Origin: Virgibacillus siamensis
GTDB taxonomy: Bacteria; Bacillota; Bacilli; Bacillales; Amphibacillaceae
Length of the DNA: 64,000 nucleotides
Assembly: GCF_900162695.1 (NCBI RefSeq)
Contig: NZ_FUIH01000007.1
Span: 2,294,001 to 2,358,000, forward strand
Direction: 5' to 3'
In this document: in pieces, positions 16,577 to 25,779 of the stretch
Layout: the number at the start of each line of letters is the position of its first letter
Position numbering within the stretch: the first letter of the stretch is position 1
The notes under the pieces: generated by a model
What the model was told of the DNA's origin: nothing
Database searches by the model: none
What the model saw: the letters and a program-made list of their open reading frames with translations, nothing else
Made by a program: the position numbers and the translations under genes

Positions 16577-16590
16577 AGTTTAGGTACAAT

Positions 16591-18087
16591 TTACTGTGCC
16601 TTACCAACGTTAACACTAGTCACATGCTGTGGTCGGAGTACCTTTGCAAGAATAAGCATGGATCCAATGCCGATAAGTGTTGACCACGCACCTGCAGCCA
16701 TTGTGCTTTCTTCAAAACCTCCAAAATAGATAATGAGATAGGACAATAATCCAATACCCATAGATAATTCGGCTGCATGTGGCGATGCCTTTTTCTTGGC
16801 AAATACGGCATACAGTATTGGACCTAATGTCCCCGCGGCGACACCTGAAATGCCAATCCACATAACGTCCGCCATATACTTAGGCGGTTTCAGCACAATC
16901 AGAAAGGCAGCAGCCCCAACCAGCAGGACAGACCAACGACTAATCCGTAATGCGATTCGTTCAGCTTTTTCTTTTTCCGTTTTAATAATTCCCCGTTTGA
17001 CAAGTACTTTCAGAAATATATCGTTGGCAAAAACGGTCGAAATCGAAACGAACAGGCCGTCCGTTGTTGACATTGCCGCAGCCAAAATGACGACACCCAT
17101 TAAGGCTACAATGAATGCAGGAAATACCCATACGACATATTCAATTAAAGCAAGATCACTCGTTTGAATGGTATTGCCGAGTCCTGCCCTGCTGAAAATC
17201 CCCCCAAAAAGTATCAATAAACAGCTGGCAGTTGTGATGACGTACACCAAAATCATTTTCCCTACATCTTTTTCACTCTTTAATCCCAGCACCTTATTAA
17301 ATAAATGTGGAGCCGATGCAAAAGCCCATTGTATCAGGACTGCCCCGACAATAGCTGTGAACGAATCAAAATAAATGGAATTGTGGTTAAACACACTGAC
17401 TAAGCTTGAATCCTGTGCGGCCAGATTATTGGTTATGCCGGAAGCTGTTGCTGAAATATCCCCTTTCCAAAAAACAACCAACCCGGAAATAAAAATAAAT
17501 AATCCGGCACCTGCCATTAATATTGCTTGTACTGCATCTGTGTATATGTCAGCAAACGCACCGCCGGCAAATACATATACAACAACCACAACCGCAATTA
17601 ATATCAAGCCGCCCGTATAAGGCATCCCAAGCATATATTCAAATATTCTAGCACCTGCCACAAACTGTCCGGCGATATAGAATATGTTGAAAAGCAGGAT
17701 CAGCCCTGTCCCGACCCGCAATATATCACTGTTGTAAAAATCACCCAGCCAGTCCGGCAATGATAAGGATTTTTGCTTCGTGTTCAGTTTTCTTGCTTTT
17801 TTTGCCACCATTAAAACTCCAATAGGCCCGCCGCCAATCATGGCTAAAAACAGCCAAAGATTCGAATATCCCCATTCATATGACCAGCCCGGATAACCTA
17901 AAAATGTAGCAGCACTAAGATAAGTTGATGCGAATGAAAGCCCTACAACAAATGGGCCAAGCTTAGCACCTCCAATTGCAAAATCACTCATACTCTTGGT
18001 TTTACGCGAGCCAACATAGCCTAATGCCAACATTACAATTAAAAACAATGATAGTCCTATCCACAAATAGATTGTTAATGCGTCCAT
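16591..18087 (-). CDS. Sodium:solute symporter (SSS family)
   Basis: A 498-residue member of the solute:sodium symporter family with about 13 membrane helices. Family features include SDFAIGGAKLGPFVVGLSFASTYLSAATFLGYPGW in the first helices and FADIYTDAVQAILM near residue 185. The layout is nearest to acetate/pyruvate- or pantothenate-type symporters, but substrate specificity cannot be read from the sequence. It is the second gene of the S-box operon, 23 bases downstream of the flavin monooxygenase, and is followed by the small accessory gene. The riboswitch suggests that the solute is a sulfur-containing compound. Confidence 0.88.
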   Translation of the reverse strand: MDALTIYLWIGLSLFLIVMLALGYVGSRKTKSMSDFAIGGAKLGPFVVGLSFASTYLSAATFLGYPGWSYEWGYSNLWLFLAMIGGGPIGVLMVAKKARKLNTKQKSLSLPDWLGDFYNSDILRVGTGLILLFNIFYIAGQFVAGARIFEYMLGMPYTGGLILIAVVVVVYVFAGGAFADIYTDAVQAILMAGAGLFIFISGLVVFWKGDISATASGITNNLAAQDSSLVSVFNHNSIYFDSFTAIVGAVLIQWAFASAPHLFNKVLGLKSEKDVGKMILVYVITTASCLLILFGGIFSRAGLGNTIQTSDLALIEYVVWVFPAFIVALMGVVILAAAMSTTDGLFVSISTVFANDIFLKVLVKRGIIKTEKEKAERIALRISRWSVLLVGAAAFLIVLKPPKYMADVMWIGISGVAAGTLGPILYAVFAKKKASPHAAELSMGIGLLSYLIIYFGGFEESTMAAGAWSTLIGIGSMLILAKVLRPQHVTSVNVGKAQ

Positions 18088-18110
18088 TTTCTCCTCCTTT
18101 TAACGTTAGA

Positions 18111-19481
18111 TTATTTGCTTAGCACACCTGATTTTTTAGCAGGATGGTTATCCGGCAAGTGGGCGTTTCCTTTGCCAAACATATTCTCCCGCAATGTTTT
18201 TGCCTCGTATTCTTTTCGATAGATTCCGCGTTTCTGCAACTCAGGTACAACATAATCCACAAATTCCCGGAATGTTCCCGGTGAATAGGTTTGTGCAATA
18301 TTAAATCCATCCGCATCACCTTGAATTGCCCATTCTTCAATTTTATCCGCAATTTGTTCCGGTGTTCCGATAAATCGGACTGTTCCATTTCCAAGTCCAT
18401 GATTTTTAACTGCCTCGCGTAAGGTCCATTTCTTATTCGGATCTTTTGCATACATATCGAGATTTCCCTGAACCGCCTCTGTTTCCATATCCTCGATATA
18501 CTGATCGGGATCATATGTAGAAAAGTCAATCCCGGTATGTCCGGATAACAGGGATAGTGTTCCTTCATAACTAACCTGATTCGTAAGTTCCTCATATTTA
18601 GCATATGCCGCTTCCTCTGTCGAACCGATAATCGGCAGAATCATCGGGAAAATAAGTACGTTACCGGGTTCTCTGCCCTGTTCTTCCGTACGGTCCCGTA
18701 AATCAGCGGAATATTGCCGCAAAGCATCCAGTGAATGATTTTTAGTAAAGACAGCCTCTGCATGTTTTGCAGCAAAATTTCGTCCCCTTGGCGAAGCCCC
18801 TGCCTGGAAAAGAACGGGTGTACGCTGCGGGGATGGTTCCACCAAATGTGGTCCGGGCACATCGAAAAATCTTCCCTGATGATGAATCAAATCTACCTTA
18901 TCGGGGTCTGCGAAACTGTCCTTTTCTTTATCGTGTATAACTGCATGATCATCCCAGCTGTGTTCCCATAACTTATAAACAACTTCCAAAAATTCATCCG
19001 CCCGATCATAGCGCAAATCGTGCTGAAGGCGTCCTGACAGACCAAGGTTAACCGCTTCACTTTCCAAATATGATGTCACAACATTCCATGCAACACGCCC
19101 TTCCGTCAGATGATCAAGTGTGGACAGCTGCCGTGCTAAAGCATATGGCTGTGCATATGTTGCTGATATTGTAGGCGCAAAACCTAAGTGTTCTGTAACG
19201 GCTGCCATAGCGGAAATCGGAATCAGCGGATCATGAGCAGGTAATTGTACAGCATGCTGTGCAGCCGGTTTATGACTGTTTTTATAAACACTGTAGGTCC
19301 CCAATACATCGGCAATAAATAGTGCATCAAACTTTCCACGTTCCAGTATTTTTGCAGTTTCCGTCCAGTAAGATAATTGATTGTGATGGATACCCTGATC
19401 TTTTTCGTATTTCCACAATCCTGTTGAATGTGGTGAAGGTGAATTTTGGATAAAACCATTTAAATGGATTTGCTTTTTCAT
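18111..19481 (-). CDS. NtaA/SnaA/DszA-type flavin monooxygenase
   Basis: A 456-residue luciferase-like monooxygenase of the NtaA/SnaA/SoxA/DszA group, which uses reduced FMN supplied by a separate reductase. Recognisable parts are KFDALFIADVLG near residue 55, the flavin-site region EGRVAWNVVTSY near 130, and QAGASPRGRNFAAKHAEAVFT near 235. The ATG at 19481 is chosen because AGGAGTGA precedes it and the similarity to the family starts with KKQIHLNGF; the upstream extension is leader RNA. Relatives open or desulfurise organosulfur compounds (for example B. subtilis YxeK in S-(2-succino)cysteine breakdown). S-box control supports a role in sulfur scavenging. No partner flavin reductase is seen in the window. 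Confidence 0.9.
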   Translation of the reverse strand: MKKQIHLNGFIQNSPSPHSTGLWKYEKDQGIHHNQLSYWTETAKILERGKFDALFIADVLGTYSVYKNSHKPAAQHAVQLPAHDPLIPISAMAAVTEHLGFAPTISATYAQPYALARQLSTLDHLTEGRVAWNVVTSYLESEAVNLGLSGRLQHDLRYDRADEFLEVVYKLWEHSWDDHAVIHDKEKDSFADPDKVDLIHHQGRFFDVPGPHLVEPSPQRTPVLFQAGASPRGRNFAAKHAEAVFTKNHSLDALRQYSADLRDRTEEQGREPGNVLIFPMILPIIGSTEEAAYAKYEELTNQVSYEGTLSLLSGHTGIDFSTYDPDQYIEDMETEAVQGNLDMYAKDPNKKWTLREAVKNHGLGNGTVRFIGTPEQIADKIEEWAIQGDADGFNIAQTYSPGTFREFVDYVVPELQKRGIYRKEYEAKTLRENMFGKGNAHLPDNHPAKKSGVLSK

Positions 19482-19629
19482 AAAATCACTCCTAAATTGA
19501 TTTTTAATTAAAGTTATCAAATTGGAAAACTTGGATTTAAGTATGCAAGGCATTACAGATGAGGCTTGTTCTGTTAATACTTTTGATATTTAAACCTTCA
19601 TTGGAATCCTCTCCCCTTTCTGCTTGAAT

Positions 19630-19806
19630 GCAAAAAACCCTTCTCCAAAAAATAGAGAAGGGTTTACAAAACAACGATACATTTTGTCGACGCCTTCTCA
19701 TCTCCGGAATGCTATCCATTCCTCTGAATTTGGCACCATGCTTAATAAAAAGCTGGTTGCCGAGAGTTCACAGGGTCAGTCCCTCCCTCTCTCTTGATAA
19801 GAAGTA
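19630..19806 (-). ncRNA. S-box (SAM-I) riboswitch with terminator
   Basis: On the minus strand the P1 arm CTTCTTATC (about 19797-19805) pairs with GATGAGAAG, and between them are the hallmark core segments: GAGGGACTGACCCTGTGAA, TCTCGGCAACCAGC and GGTGCCAAATTC. The 3' side of P1 (GAGAAGG) can instead pair with CCTTCTC of the terminator at 19631-19665, whose stem AACCCTTCTC is followed by TTTTTT. This is the classic arrangement in which SAM binding frees the terminator. It controls the monooxygenase, symporter and small-protein genes downstream, turning them on when SAM (methionine/cysteine supply) is low. Confidence 0.95.
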
Positions 19807-19852
19807 CTCAAAATTATTTAATTTTTAATTATGTTATCACAGAATAATGATT

Positions 19853-19858
19853 TGTCAA
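19853..19858 (-). promoter_or_regulatory. Candidate -35 element of the S-box operon
   Basis: TTGACA on the minus strand lies about 47 bases before the riboswitch. The -10 is less clear: CATAAT occurs at 19-base spacing and GATAAC, preceded by TG, at 15. The region ahead of it, after the permease gene, shows no clear terminator. Confidence 0.5.
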
Positions 19859-19941
19859 CATGTTTTGGAAATATTAGGACCTTAAGCTTAATCCCGATTA
19901 TCCTGTAGAATCCATTTTACATGATCCGCAATTCAAACCAG

Positions 19942-20850
19942 TCAGTTTTTCATTCGCGGATCCAGTGCATCCCGCAGTCCATCGCCCATTAAATTAAACC
20001 CGAGCACTGTCAGCATAATTGCAATCCCCGGAAAAATAACAGTCCATGACGCACCTTGTATATGATTTTTTGCATCTGCCAGCATTCTCCCCCATTCCGG
20101 TTCAGGCGGTTGCGCCCCCATTCCCAAAAATCCCAATGCAGCAGCATCCAAAATAGCTGTCGCAACACTTAATGTCCCCTGCACAATAATAGGAGCAAGA
20201 CTATTCGGTAATACGTGATAAAATAAAATCCGCGCATCCCGCATGCCGATTGAACGGGCAGCTTGGACATATTCTTCTTCCTTTAATGTCATGACTTTTG
20301 ATCGTACAAGTCGCCCAAATACAGGCACATTAACCAATGCAATCGCTATTAACGCATTTTGCAAAGAAGGTCCAAGCATTGCAACAATGGCGATTGCAAG
20401 CAAAATACTTGGAAAAGCCATCATAATATCAAACAACCTTGAAATAATCATATCCCAAAATCGTCCATAGTATCCTGCAATTAGCCCCAAAAAAGAACCG
20501 ACAACAACTGAACCAATGACGGATGAGAAACCAATCCACAGTGAAATCCCGGCACCATACATCATCCTGCTTAAAATATCGCGTCCAAATGCATCCGTAC
20601 CAAACCAATGCTCTGCCGAAGGTGCCTGTAATAGCTTATCTGCCTGATCCAATTTTTGCTCATTGATACCCTCAGGTGCGAGCAACCCGGCAAAAATACC
20701 TGTTAAAATAAACAGAAAAATGATAGCTGACCCAATCACCGCCAATTTATTTTTACGGAAAGTTCTCCATACGTCATGCAATGGGGAGGAAACCGCTTCT
20801 TCCTCAAATTGATCTGCTTGGCTGCCCGTTTCCGGTACACTTTGTCCCAT
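19942..20850 (-). CDS. Peptide/nickel-type ABC transporter permease, DppC-like
   Basis: A 302-residue permease of the DppC/OppC family with an N-terminal cytoplasmic stretch, a first helix at about residues 35-57, then a periplasmic-side loop with APSAEHWFGTDAFGRDILSRMMYG (the family hallmark) and a four- to five-helix BPD domain. The EAA-type loop reads EYVQAARSIGMRDARILFYHVLPNS. It is the last gene of the five-gene transporter operon, directly after the DppB-like gene. Substrates of this family are di- or oligopeptides, nickel or small organic molecules; see the binding protein. Confidence 0.92.
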   Translation of the reverse strand: MGQSVPETGSQADQFEEEAVSSPLHDVWRTFRKNKLAVIGSAIIFLFILTGIFAGLLAPEGINEQKLDQADKLLQAPSAEHWFGTDAFGRDILSRMMYGAGISLWIGFSSVIGSVVVGSFLGLIAGYYGRFWDMIISRLFDIMMAFPSILLAIAIVAMLGPSLQNALIAIALVNVPVFGRLVRSKVMTLKEEEYVQAARSIGMRDARILFYHVLPNSLAPIIVQGTLSVATAILDAAALGFLGMGAQPPEPEWGRMLADAKNHIQGASWTVIFPGIAIMLTVLGFNLMGDGLRDALDPRMKN

Positions 20851-20867
20851 TCTGATTCCCCCTTTTT

Positions 20868-21872
20868 TTACTTGTACTTAATTCTTGGGTCAAAAGCTGC
20901 ATACAGCAAATCAACGACCAAATTAATCATAATAAAGATCAGCGCCATCACCAGAATACCTGACTGTACTACCGGATAATCGCGTGCCAGAATTGCATCG
21001 TAAACGTATCGTCCAATACCCGGCCAGCCGAATATGGTCTCTGTTAATACTGCCCCTCCCAACAGAAAGCCGCATTCAAAACCAATGACCGTCAAAACCG
21101 GAATAAATGCATTTTTTAGTGCATGACGGTATACAATCCAAAACATCTTCTGCCCCTTCGCCCTGGCTGTCCGAATATAATCGGAACGCATCACATCCAA
21201 CATGCTTGAGCGTGTCATACGGGCAATAATTGCCATTGGAATTGTCCCTAACGTTACAGCTGGTAATAAAAGATGTCGTGCAGCAGTCCATAATTGATTG
21301 AAATTACCATGAATTAATGTATCTACCAAGAACAGATGTGTAATCGGATCAATGGGATTACGAATATTTTCCCGGCCTATGGATGGGAGCCACCCCCATT
21401 CAACAGCAAATTGCCATTGCAGCATTAGCCCCAGCCAGAATACCGGGATAGAAATACCGATAAGGACCAGCACCATTGATAAATAGTCAAACCATGAATT
21501 CTGAAACCAAGCGCTGATAATCCCAGCATTTAATCCAATCACAACAGCAATGATCATTGCAATAACTGTTAATTCCGCAGTCGCTGCAAGGGCTGTCCAA
21601 ATTTCATCACTAATCGGGCTTCCTGTTCGAATGGATGTACCCAAGTCACCGGTGATGACATCTCCGAGATATTTAACATATTGAACGAAATAAGTTTGAT
21701 CCAAACCCAAACTGGTCCGCAAATGCTGAATTGCTTCTTCCGTTGCTTTGGTCCCCAAAATTGTACGGGCAGGATCACCTGGAATAAACCGAACAATCGA
21801 AAAAACAATTATTGACATTCCAAATAAAACCGGGATTAGCTGTAGAAGTCTCCGGACCGTATATGCCATCAT
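20868..21872 (-). CDS. Peptide/nickel-type ABC transporter permease, DppB-like
   Basis: A 334-residue DppB/OppB permease. The typical start YTVRRLLQLIPVLFGMSIIVFSIVRFIPGDPA is followed by five further helices, with the EAA loop MRSDYIRTARAKGQKMFWIVYRHALKN near residue 235. There are two adjacent ATG codons at 21872 and 21869 behind AAGGGAGGG; either may be used. It lies between the binding-protein gene and the DppC-like gene and forms the membrane channel with the latter. Confidence 0.92.
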   Translation of the reverse strand: MMAYTVRRLLQLIPVLFGMSIIVFSIVRFIPGDPARTILGTKATEEAIQHLRTSLGLDQTYFVQYVKYLGDVITGDLGTSIRTGSPISDEIWTALAATAELTVIAMIIAVVIGLNAGIISAWFQNSWFDYLSMVLVLIGISIPVFWLGLMLQWQFAVEWGWLPSIGRENIRNPIDPITHLFLVDTLIHGNFNQLWTAARHLLLPAVTLGTIPMAIIARMTRSSMLDVMRSDYIRTARAKGQKMFWIVYRHALKNAFIPVLTVIGFECGFLLGGAVLTETIFGWPGIGRYVYDAILARDYPVVQSGILVMALIFIMINLVVDLLYAAFDPRIKYK

Positions 21873-21929
21873 ATAACCTGTCCCTCCCTTATTTATAAAA
21901 ATCAGGAGGGGTATCCCCCTCCTTAAATC

Positions 21930-23558
21930 CTACTCAAAATAGACATCATACAGCTGATCGGTTCCTGTCGGAGATGGTTTAAATCCTTTTATGTTTGACT
22001 TACCTACAATTGGTTCCTTGTTATGAACCAACGGAACATCGGGAGCTTCTTGGTGAATAATTGCCTGTGCCTCTTTATAAAGTTTAATTCGTTTATTCTT
22101 ATCGGTTACGGATTGTGCTTTAGTTAACAGCTTCGTCAGTTTGTCATTTTTATACCATGTGTAGTTTGGTCCGCTGCCAGTCACAGCGTATTGGTTATAC
22201 AAGAAGTTATCCGGATCACCATTATCCCCTATCCATCCAAGCAGAAATGCATCCGGTACGCCTTCATGAACCTTATCCAAATATGTTGACCAGTCTGTTG
22301 GTCTAATGTCTACATTCACACCGATTTTTTTAAAGTTTGCCTGGATTGCTTGTGCGATCTTTTGTGGTTCAGGCAAATAGGATCGTGGATTATTCATCGT
22401 CCATAATTCCATGTCAAACCCTTCTTCATATCCGGCTTCCGCCAGCATCTTCTTTGCTTTCTCAAGATTGAATTCATACGATTCAATACTGTCGTTATAT
22501 CCCATAATTGTTTTCGGCAAAAAGGTTTTCGCCGGGCTGGCTGCACCGGCATAGAACGCATCAATTAATGCTTGTTTGTTAATGGCGCGACTTAATGCCT
22601 GACGAACCTTTTTGTTATCAAATGGTGCCCGTTTCGTGTTGAACTGCATGTACGCAACATTCATCGGCGGCCGGTACCATACATGCAGCCCTTCAGTATT
22701 GTTGACACTTTCAAGATCAGTTGGACTTAAACCATCCATCATGTCAACCTCATTGGTTTTTAATGCATTCAATCTTGCTGCATTGTCGGGAATAACACGG
22801 AAAATAATTCTGTTTAGCTTGGGATATCCTTCACGCCAGTAGTTTTCATTCGCTTTCAAAACAATTTTATTTTTCGCTTCCCACTTTTTTAAACTAAATG
22901 GACCGGTACCAACCGGAGTCTTTCCAAATTGGTCCCCGCCCTTTTTAATTGCTGTAGGGCTTCCAATCCCGAATGGCGGCATGGCAAGATTCTTGAGGAA
23001 AGGAGCAAATGTACGATTAAGATTAAATTGTACGGTATACGCATCAATTGCTTTAACGTTTTTGATAACATGATTTTTATCTCCCTTAAATCCTCCAAAC
23101 ATCGTAGCGTAATAGGAAAAAGTTTGATCACTCTTATTGCCTTTCATCCACCGTTCAAAATTAAACACAACCGCCTCAGCATTAAAATCCGTCCCATCGG
23201 AAAATTTAACGTCTTTCCGCAGCTTAAAAGTATATGTCTTGCCGCCATTTGAAATTTTCCAATCTGTTGCCAGCATTGGTCTTAACTCCGTTGTGCCTTT
23301 TTCAAAATCGATAAGCGTATCGAAAATCTGCTGGGTTACCTTAAAAGATTCCGTATCTGTCACAGTTGCCGGGTCAAGACTAACGGAATCGGCTCCACGC
23401 CCATAAATCAACGTGTCCTGTGTGCTGTTGTCTTCACCCTCAGCCCCTTTGGTATCACTGTCATCTGAAGAACATCCGGCAAGCATTAGAAAAACAAGCA
23501 TTACAAACAAAAACGTCCAAGAAAATAAATGCCGCAAAAAATTCCCCTCCCTATTCAT
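21930..23558 (-). CDS. Family 5 extracellular solute-binding lipoprotein
   Basis: A 542-residue binding protein. The lipobox LMLAGC follows a hydrophobic signal at about residues 10-28, so it is lipid-anchored on the outside of the membrane. Family 5 (DppA/OppA/NikA) features are GADSVSLDPATVTDTESFKV near residue 55, LRPMLATDWKISNGGKTYTFKLRKDVKFSDG near 95-130, and RPTDWSTYLDKVHEG near 400. The length and the glutathione/dipeptide-like layout suggest a peptide or peptide-conjugate ligand. Position next to an S-box operon makes a sulfur-containing peptide possible, but this is inference. Confidence 0.9.
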   Translation of the reverse strand: MNREGNFLRHLFSWTFLFVMLVFLMLAGCSSDDSDTKGAEGEDNSTQDTLIYGRGADSVSLDPATVTDTESFKVTQQIFDTLIDFEKGTTELRPMLATDWKISNGGKTYTFKLRKDVKFSDGTDFNAEAVVFNFERWMKGNKSDQTFSYYATMFGGFKGDKNHVIKNVKAIDAYTVQFNLNRTFAPFLKNLAMPPFGIGSPTAIKKGGDQFGKTPVGTGPFSLKKWEAKNKIVLKANENYWREGYPKLNRIIFRVIPDNAARLNALKTNEVDMMDGLSPTDLESVNNTEGLHVWYRPPMNVAYMQFNTKRAPFDNKKVRQALSRAINKQALIDAFYAGAASPAKTFLPKTIMGYNDSIESYEFNLEKAKKMLAEAGYEEGFDMELWTMNNPRSYLPEPQKIAQAIQANFKKIGVNVDIRPTDWSTYLDKVHEGVPDAFLLGWIGDNGDPDNFLYNQYAVTGSGPNYTWYKNDKLTKLLTKAQSVTDKNKRIKLYKEAQAIIHQEAPDVPLVHNKEPIVGKSNIKGFKPSPTGTDQLYDVYFE

Positions 23559-23577
23559 TTAAATAAACATGTCATGC

Positions 23578-24552
23578 CTACTCCTCATCATATAGATGGC
23601 AAGCAACATAATGATTCGTTCCAACGTCCTTAAGCTCGGGACGTGTCACAGAGCAAACATCCATTGCCAGCGGGCACCTTGTATGGAAGGCACATCCTGA
23701 TGGAGGACTGGATGCACTCGGAACGCTCCCCTCAAGGGTTGTCCCGCTCTGCTCGTAATCAGGGTCAGGTACAGGAACTGCTGAGAGCAATGCCTGTGTA
23801 TATGGATGCTTGGCCTGTTCATAAATCATTTCACAATCAGACATTTCAACCAGCCTTCCGAGATACATGACTCCAACACGATCACTGATGTGACGAACAA
23901 CACTCAAATCATGTGCAATAAAAATGTATGTTAAATCAAAACGCTTCTGCAAATCCTTCAATAGATTCAAAACTTGGGACTGTATGGAAACATCAAGTGC
24001 TGATACCGGTTCATCGGCAACGATTAATTTGGGATGAACAGCCAGTGCACGCGCGATTCCAATCCGTTGCCGCTGCCCGCCGCTGAACTGATGCGGATAG
24101 CGTTTTGCATGATATGTATGTAACCCGACGATTTCCAGCAATTCATTGACTCTCTTTCTTCGTTCGGATGTGTTATCCATACCATGTACTTTCAAAGGCT
24201 CTTCAATAATCTTTCCGGCAGTTTGACGAGGATTCAAAGAAGCGAATGGATCCTGAAACACCATCTGAATATCCCTTCGATGGTTCCTCAACTCGCCTTT
24301 TGAAAGCTCCGTTAAATTAACATCCTGAAATGAAACGGTACCATCGCTCGGTTCAATTAGTCTTAATATCATTCTTCCAACGGTTGTTTTGCCACAGCCG
24401 GATTCTCCGACAAGCCCCAACGTTGTTCCTTTCTCCAGGGTAAAAGAAACACCGTCCACTGCCTTCACTGTGCCAACTTCCCGATTTAACACTCCTCCGG
24501 TAATGGGGAAGTATTTTTTTAGATTATTTACTTTCAGCAATATCTCGCTCAT
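23578..24552 (-). CDS. Peptide ABC transporter ATPase, DppF-like
   Basis: A 324-residue ATPase of the oligopeptide/dipeptide class. Walker A is GESGCGKTT, the signature is FSGGQRQRIGIARAL, and Walker B is LIVADEPVSALD. The C-terminal oligo_HPY domain contains the cysteine-containing segment GCAFHTRCPLAMDVC, which may hold an Fe-S cluster as in related transporters. The ATG at 24552 (MSEILLKVNNL) with GAAAGGAG is chosen; it overlaps the end of the DppD-like gene by 29 bases. Confidence 0.92.
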   Translation of the reverse strand: MSEILLKVNNLKKYFPITGGVLNREVGTVKAVDGVSFTLEKGTTLGLVGESGCGKTTVGRMILRLIEPSDGTVSFQDVNLTELSKGELRNHRRDIQMVFQDPFASLNPRQTAGKIIEEPLKVHGMDNTSERRKRVNELLEIVGLHTYHAKRYPHQFSGGQRQRIGIARALAVHPKLIVADEPVSALDVSIQSQVLNLLKDLQKRFDLTYIFIAHDLSVVRHISDRVGVMYLGRLVEMSDCEMIYEQAKHPYTQALLSAVPVPDPDYEQSGTTLEGSVPSASSPPSGCAFHTRCPLAMDVCSVTRPELKDVGTNHYVACHLYDEE

Positions 24553-25537
24553 TTTCCTTCTCCTTTCTATGTTCGTGAAGGAAACAGCGGACTCTCTGCC
24601 CATTTGCGGAATCAATCAACTGTGGATAGTCCTTCCTGCACCGATCAAAAGCATACGTACATCTGGGTGCAAAGGGACAACCGGATTTAATCGTGCCTGG
24701 CTTGGGCACATTACCCGGAATGGAATAAAGTCGGTCGGATTTGAACCGCATATCCGGCACCGATTGGATGAGTCCCTCTGTATACGGATGCTTCGGGCTC
24801 TTATAAATGGAACGAACTGTACCTTCCTCAATAACGTTACCAGCATACATTACAACTACCCGGTCACATACTTCAGCAACAACTCCAAGATCGTGGGTGA
24901 TTAACACAACCGAAGTTTTGGTTTCTTCATTCAGTCGTTTCATCAGTTTTAGAATTTGCGACTGGATTGTAACATCCAATGCTGTTGTCGGCTCATCAGC
25001 TATAAGTACTTCAGGCTCACAAGCCATTGCCATTGCTATCATTACACGCTGTCGCATCCCCCCGGATAAATGATGGGGATAATCACGCAAAATTTGTTCA
25101 GGACGTGGCATTCCAACCAGTTTTAAATAGTCGATTGCCTGCTGTTTAGCGTTGCCTTTTGAAAACTTTTTGTGAATACGAATGCCCTCTATCAGCTGAC
25201 TGCCTATCGTAAAAACAGGATTTAATGATGTCATAGGTTCCTGAAAAATCATTCCGATTTCGTTGCCGCGAATTTTGCGCATCGTCTTTTCCGGGGCTGA
25301 AGTTAAATCTTGACCTTTAAAAAGAATCTCACCACCGATAATCTTTCCGGGCGGTGTGGGAACTAGTCCCATAACAGATAAAAAAGTCATGCTTTTCCCG
25401 CAGCCTGATTCCCCAACAACCCCAAGAATTTCACCGGGATTCACTTCCAAACTGACATGATCAACAGCCGGAATGTTACCATTTTCCGTGAAGAAAGTAG
25501 TTTTCAAATCTTTAATTTCAAGAACCGGTTGGGCCAT
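24524..25537 (-). CDS. Peptide ABC transporter ATPase, DppD-like
   Basis: A 337-residue ATPase and the first gene of the transporter operon. Walker A is GESGCGKSM, the signature is LSGGMRQRVMIAMA, and Walker B is VLIADEPTTALD. The C-terminal oligo_HPY segment contains GCPFAPRCTYAFDRC. Start MAQPVLEIKDL at 25537 has AAAGGAGTGAT upstream; the longer in-frame extension falls in the leader RNA with its terminator hairpin and is rejected. It pairs with the DppF-like ATPase to power the permeases. Confidence 0.92.
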   Translation of the reverse strand: MAQPVLEIKDLKTTFFTENGNIPAVDHVSLEVNPGEILGVVGESGCGKSMTFLSVMGLVPTPPGKIIGGEILFKGQDLTSAPEKTMRKIRGNEIGMIFQEPMTSLNPVFTIGSQLIEGIRIHKKFSKGNAKQQAIDYLKLVGMPRPEQILRDYPHHLSGGMRQRVMIAMAMACEPEVLIADEPTTALDVTIQSQILKLMKRLNEETKTSVVLITHDLGVVAEVCDRVVVMYAGNVIEEGTVRSIYKSPKHPYTEGLIQSVPDMRFKSDRLYSIPGNVPKPGTIKSGCPFAPRCTYAFDRCRKDYPQLIDSANGQRVRCFLHEHRKEKENERDIAESK

Positions 25538-25574
25538 TTCATCACTCCTTTCGTTTTGTTTATTGAAAAACTGT

Positions 25575-25645
25575 ATATGCAAAAAAGCCGTGTATATCAA
25601 AAGAGTCCTCATAGGAACCCTATTCATATACACGACTTTTTATTC
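25575..25645 (-). terminator. Strong hairpin terminator in front of the DppD-like gene
   Basis: A 16-bp stem (AAAAAGTCGTGTATAT with ATATACACGGCTTTTT, one G-T pair) closes a loop of about 28 bases that holds a second small hairpin, and is followed by T-rich sequence. It stands between the candidate promoter at 25713-25741 and the first transporter gene, so it could be an attenuator. Alternatively it ends the carnitine operon upstream. It is nearly symmetric, so it could work in both directions. Confidence 0.75.
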
Positions 25646-25712
25646 AATGCTTGTTTATTACAGCGAAAATACTGGGACAAAATTACTTGTACAAAGAAAA
25701 AGCCGGCTGGAA

Positions 25713-25741
25713 AATATACGAGGGATTGAGAGATCTGTCAC
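25713..25741 (-). promoter_or_regulatory. Candidate sigma-A promoter of the peptide transporter operon
   Basis: On the minus strand GTGACA (25736-25741), a 17-base spacer and TATATT (25713-25718) each match the consensus at five of six positions. Transcription would begin near 25706 and run about 170 bases, through the hairpin, to the DppD-like start codon. Confidence 0.55.
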
Positions 25742-25779
25742 AATGGCTTTGTAAAAACAAATGCAAGGATGCCTATATT

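Noticed and set aside
25575..25710. T-box or known riboswitch in the leader of the peptide transporter operon
   Set aside because: No T-box sequence (AGGGTGGNACCGCG-like) and no recognisable aptamer core; only the terminator hairpin and promoter are supported.
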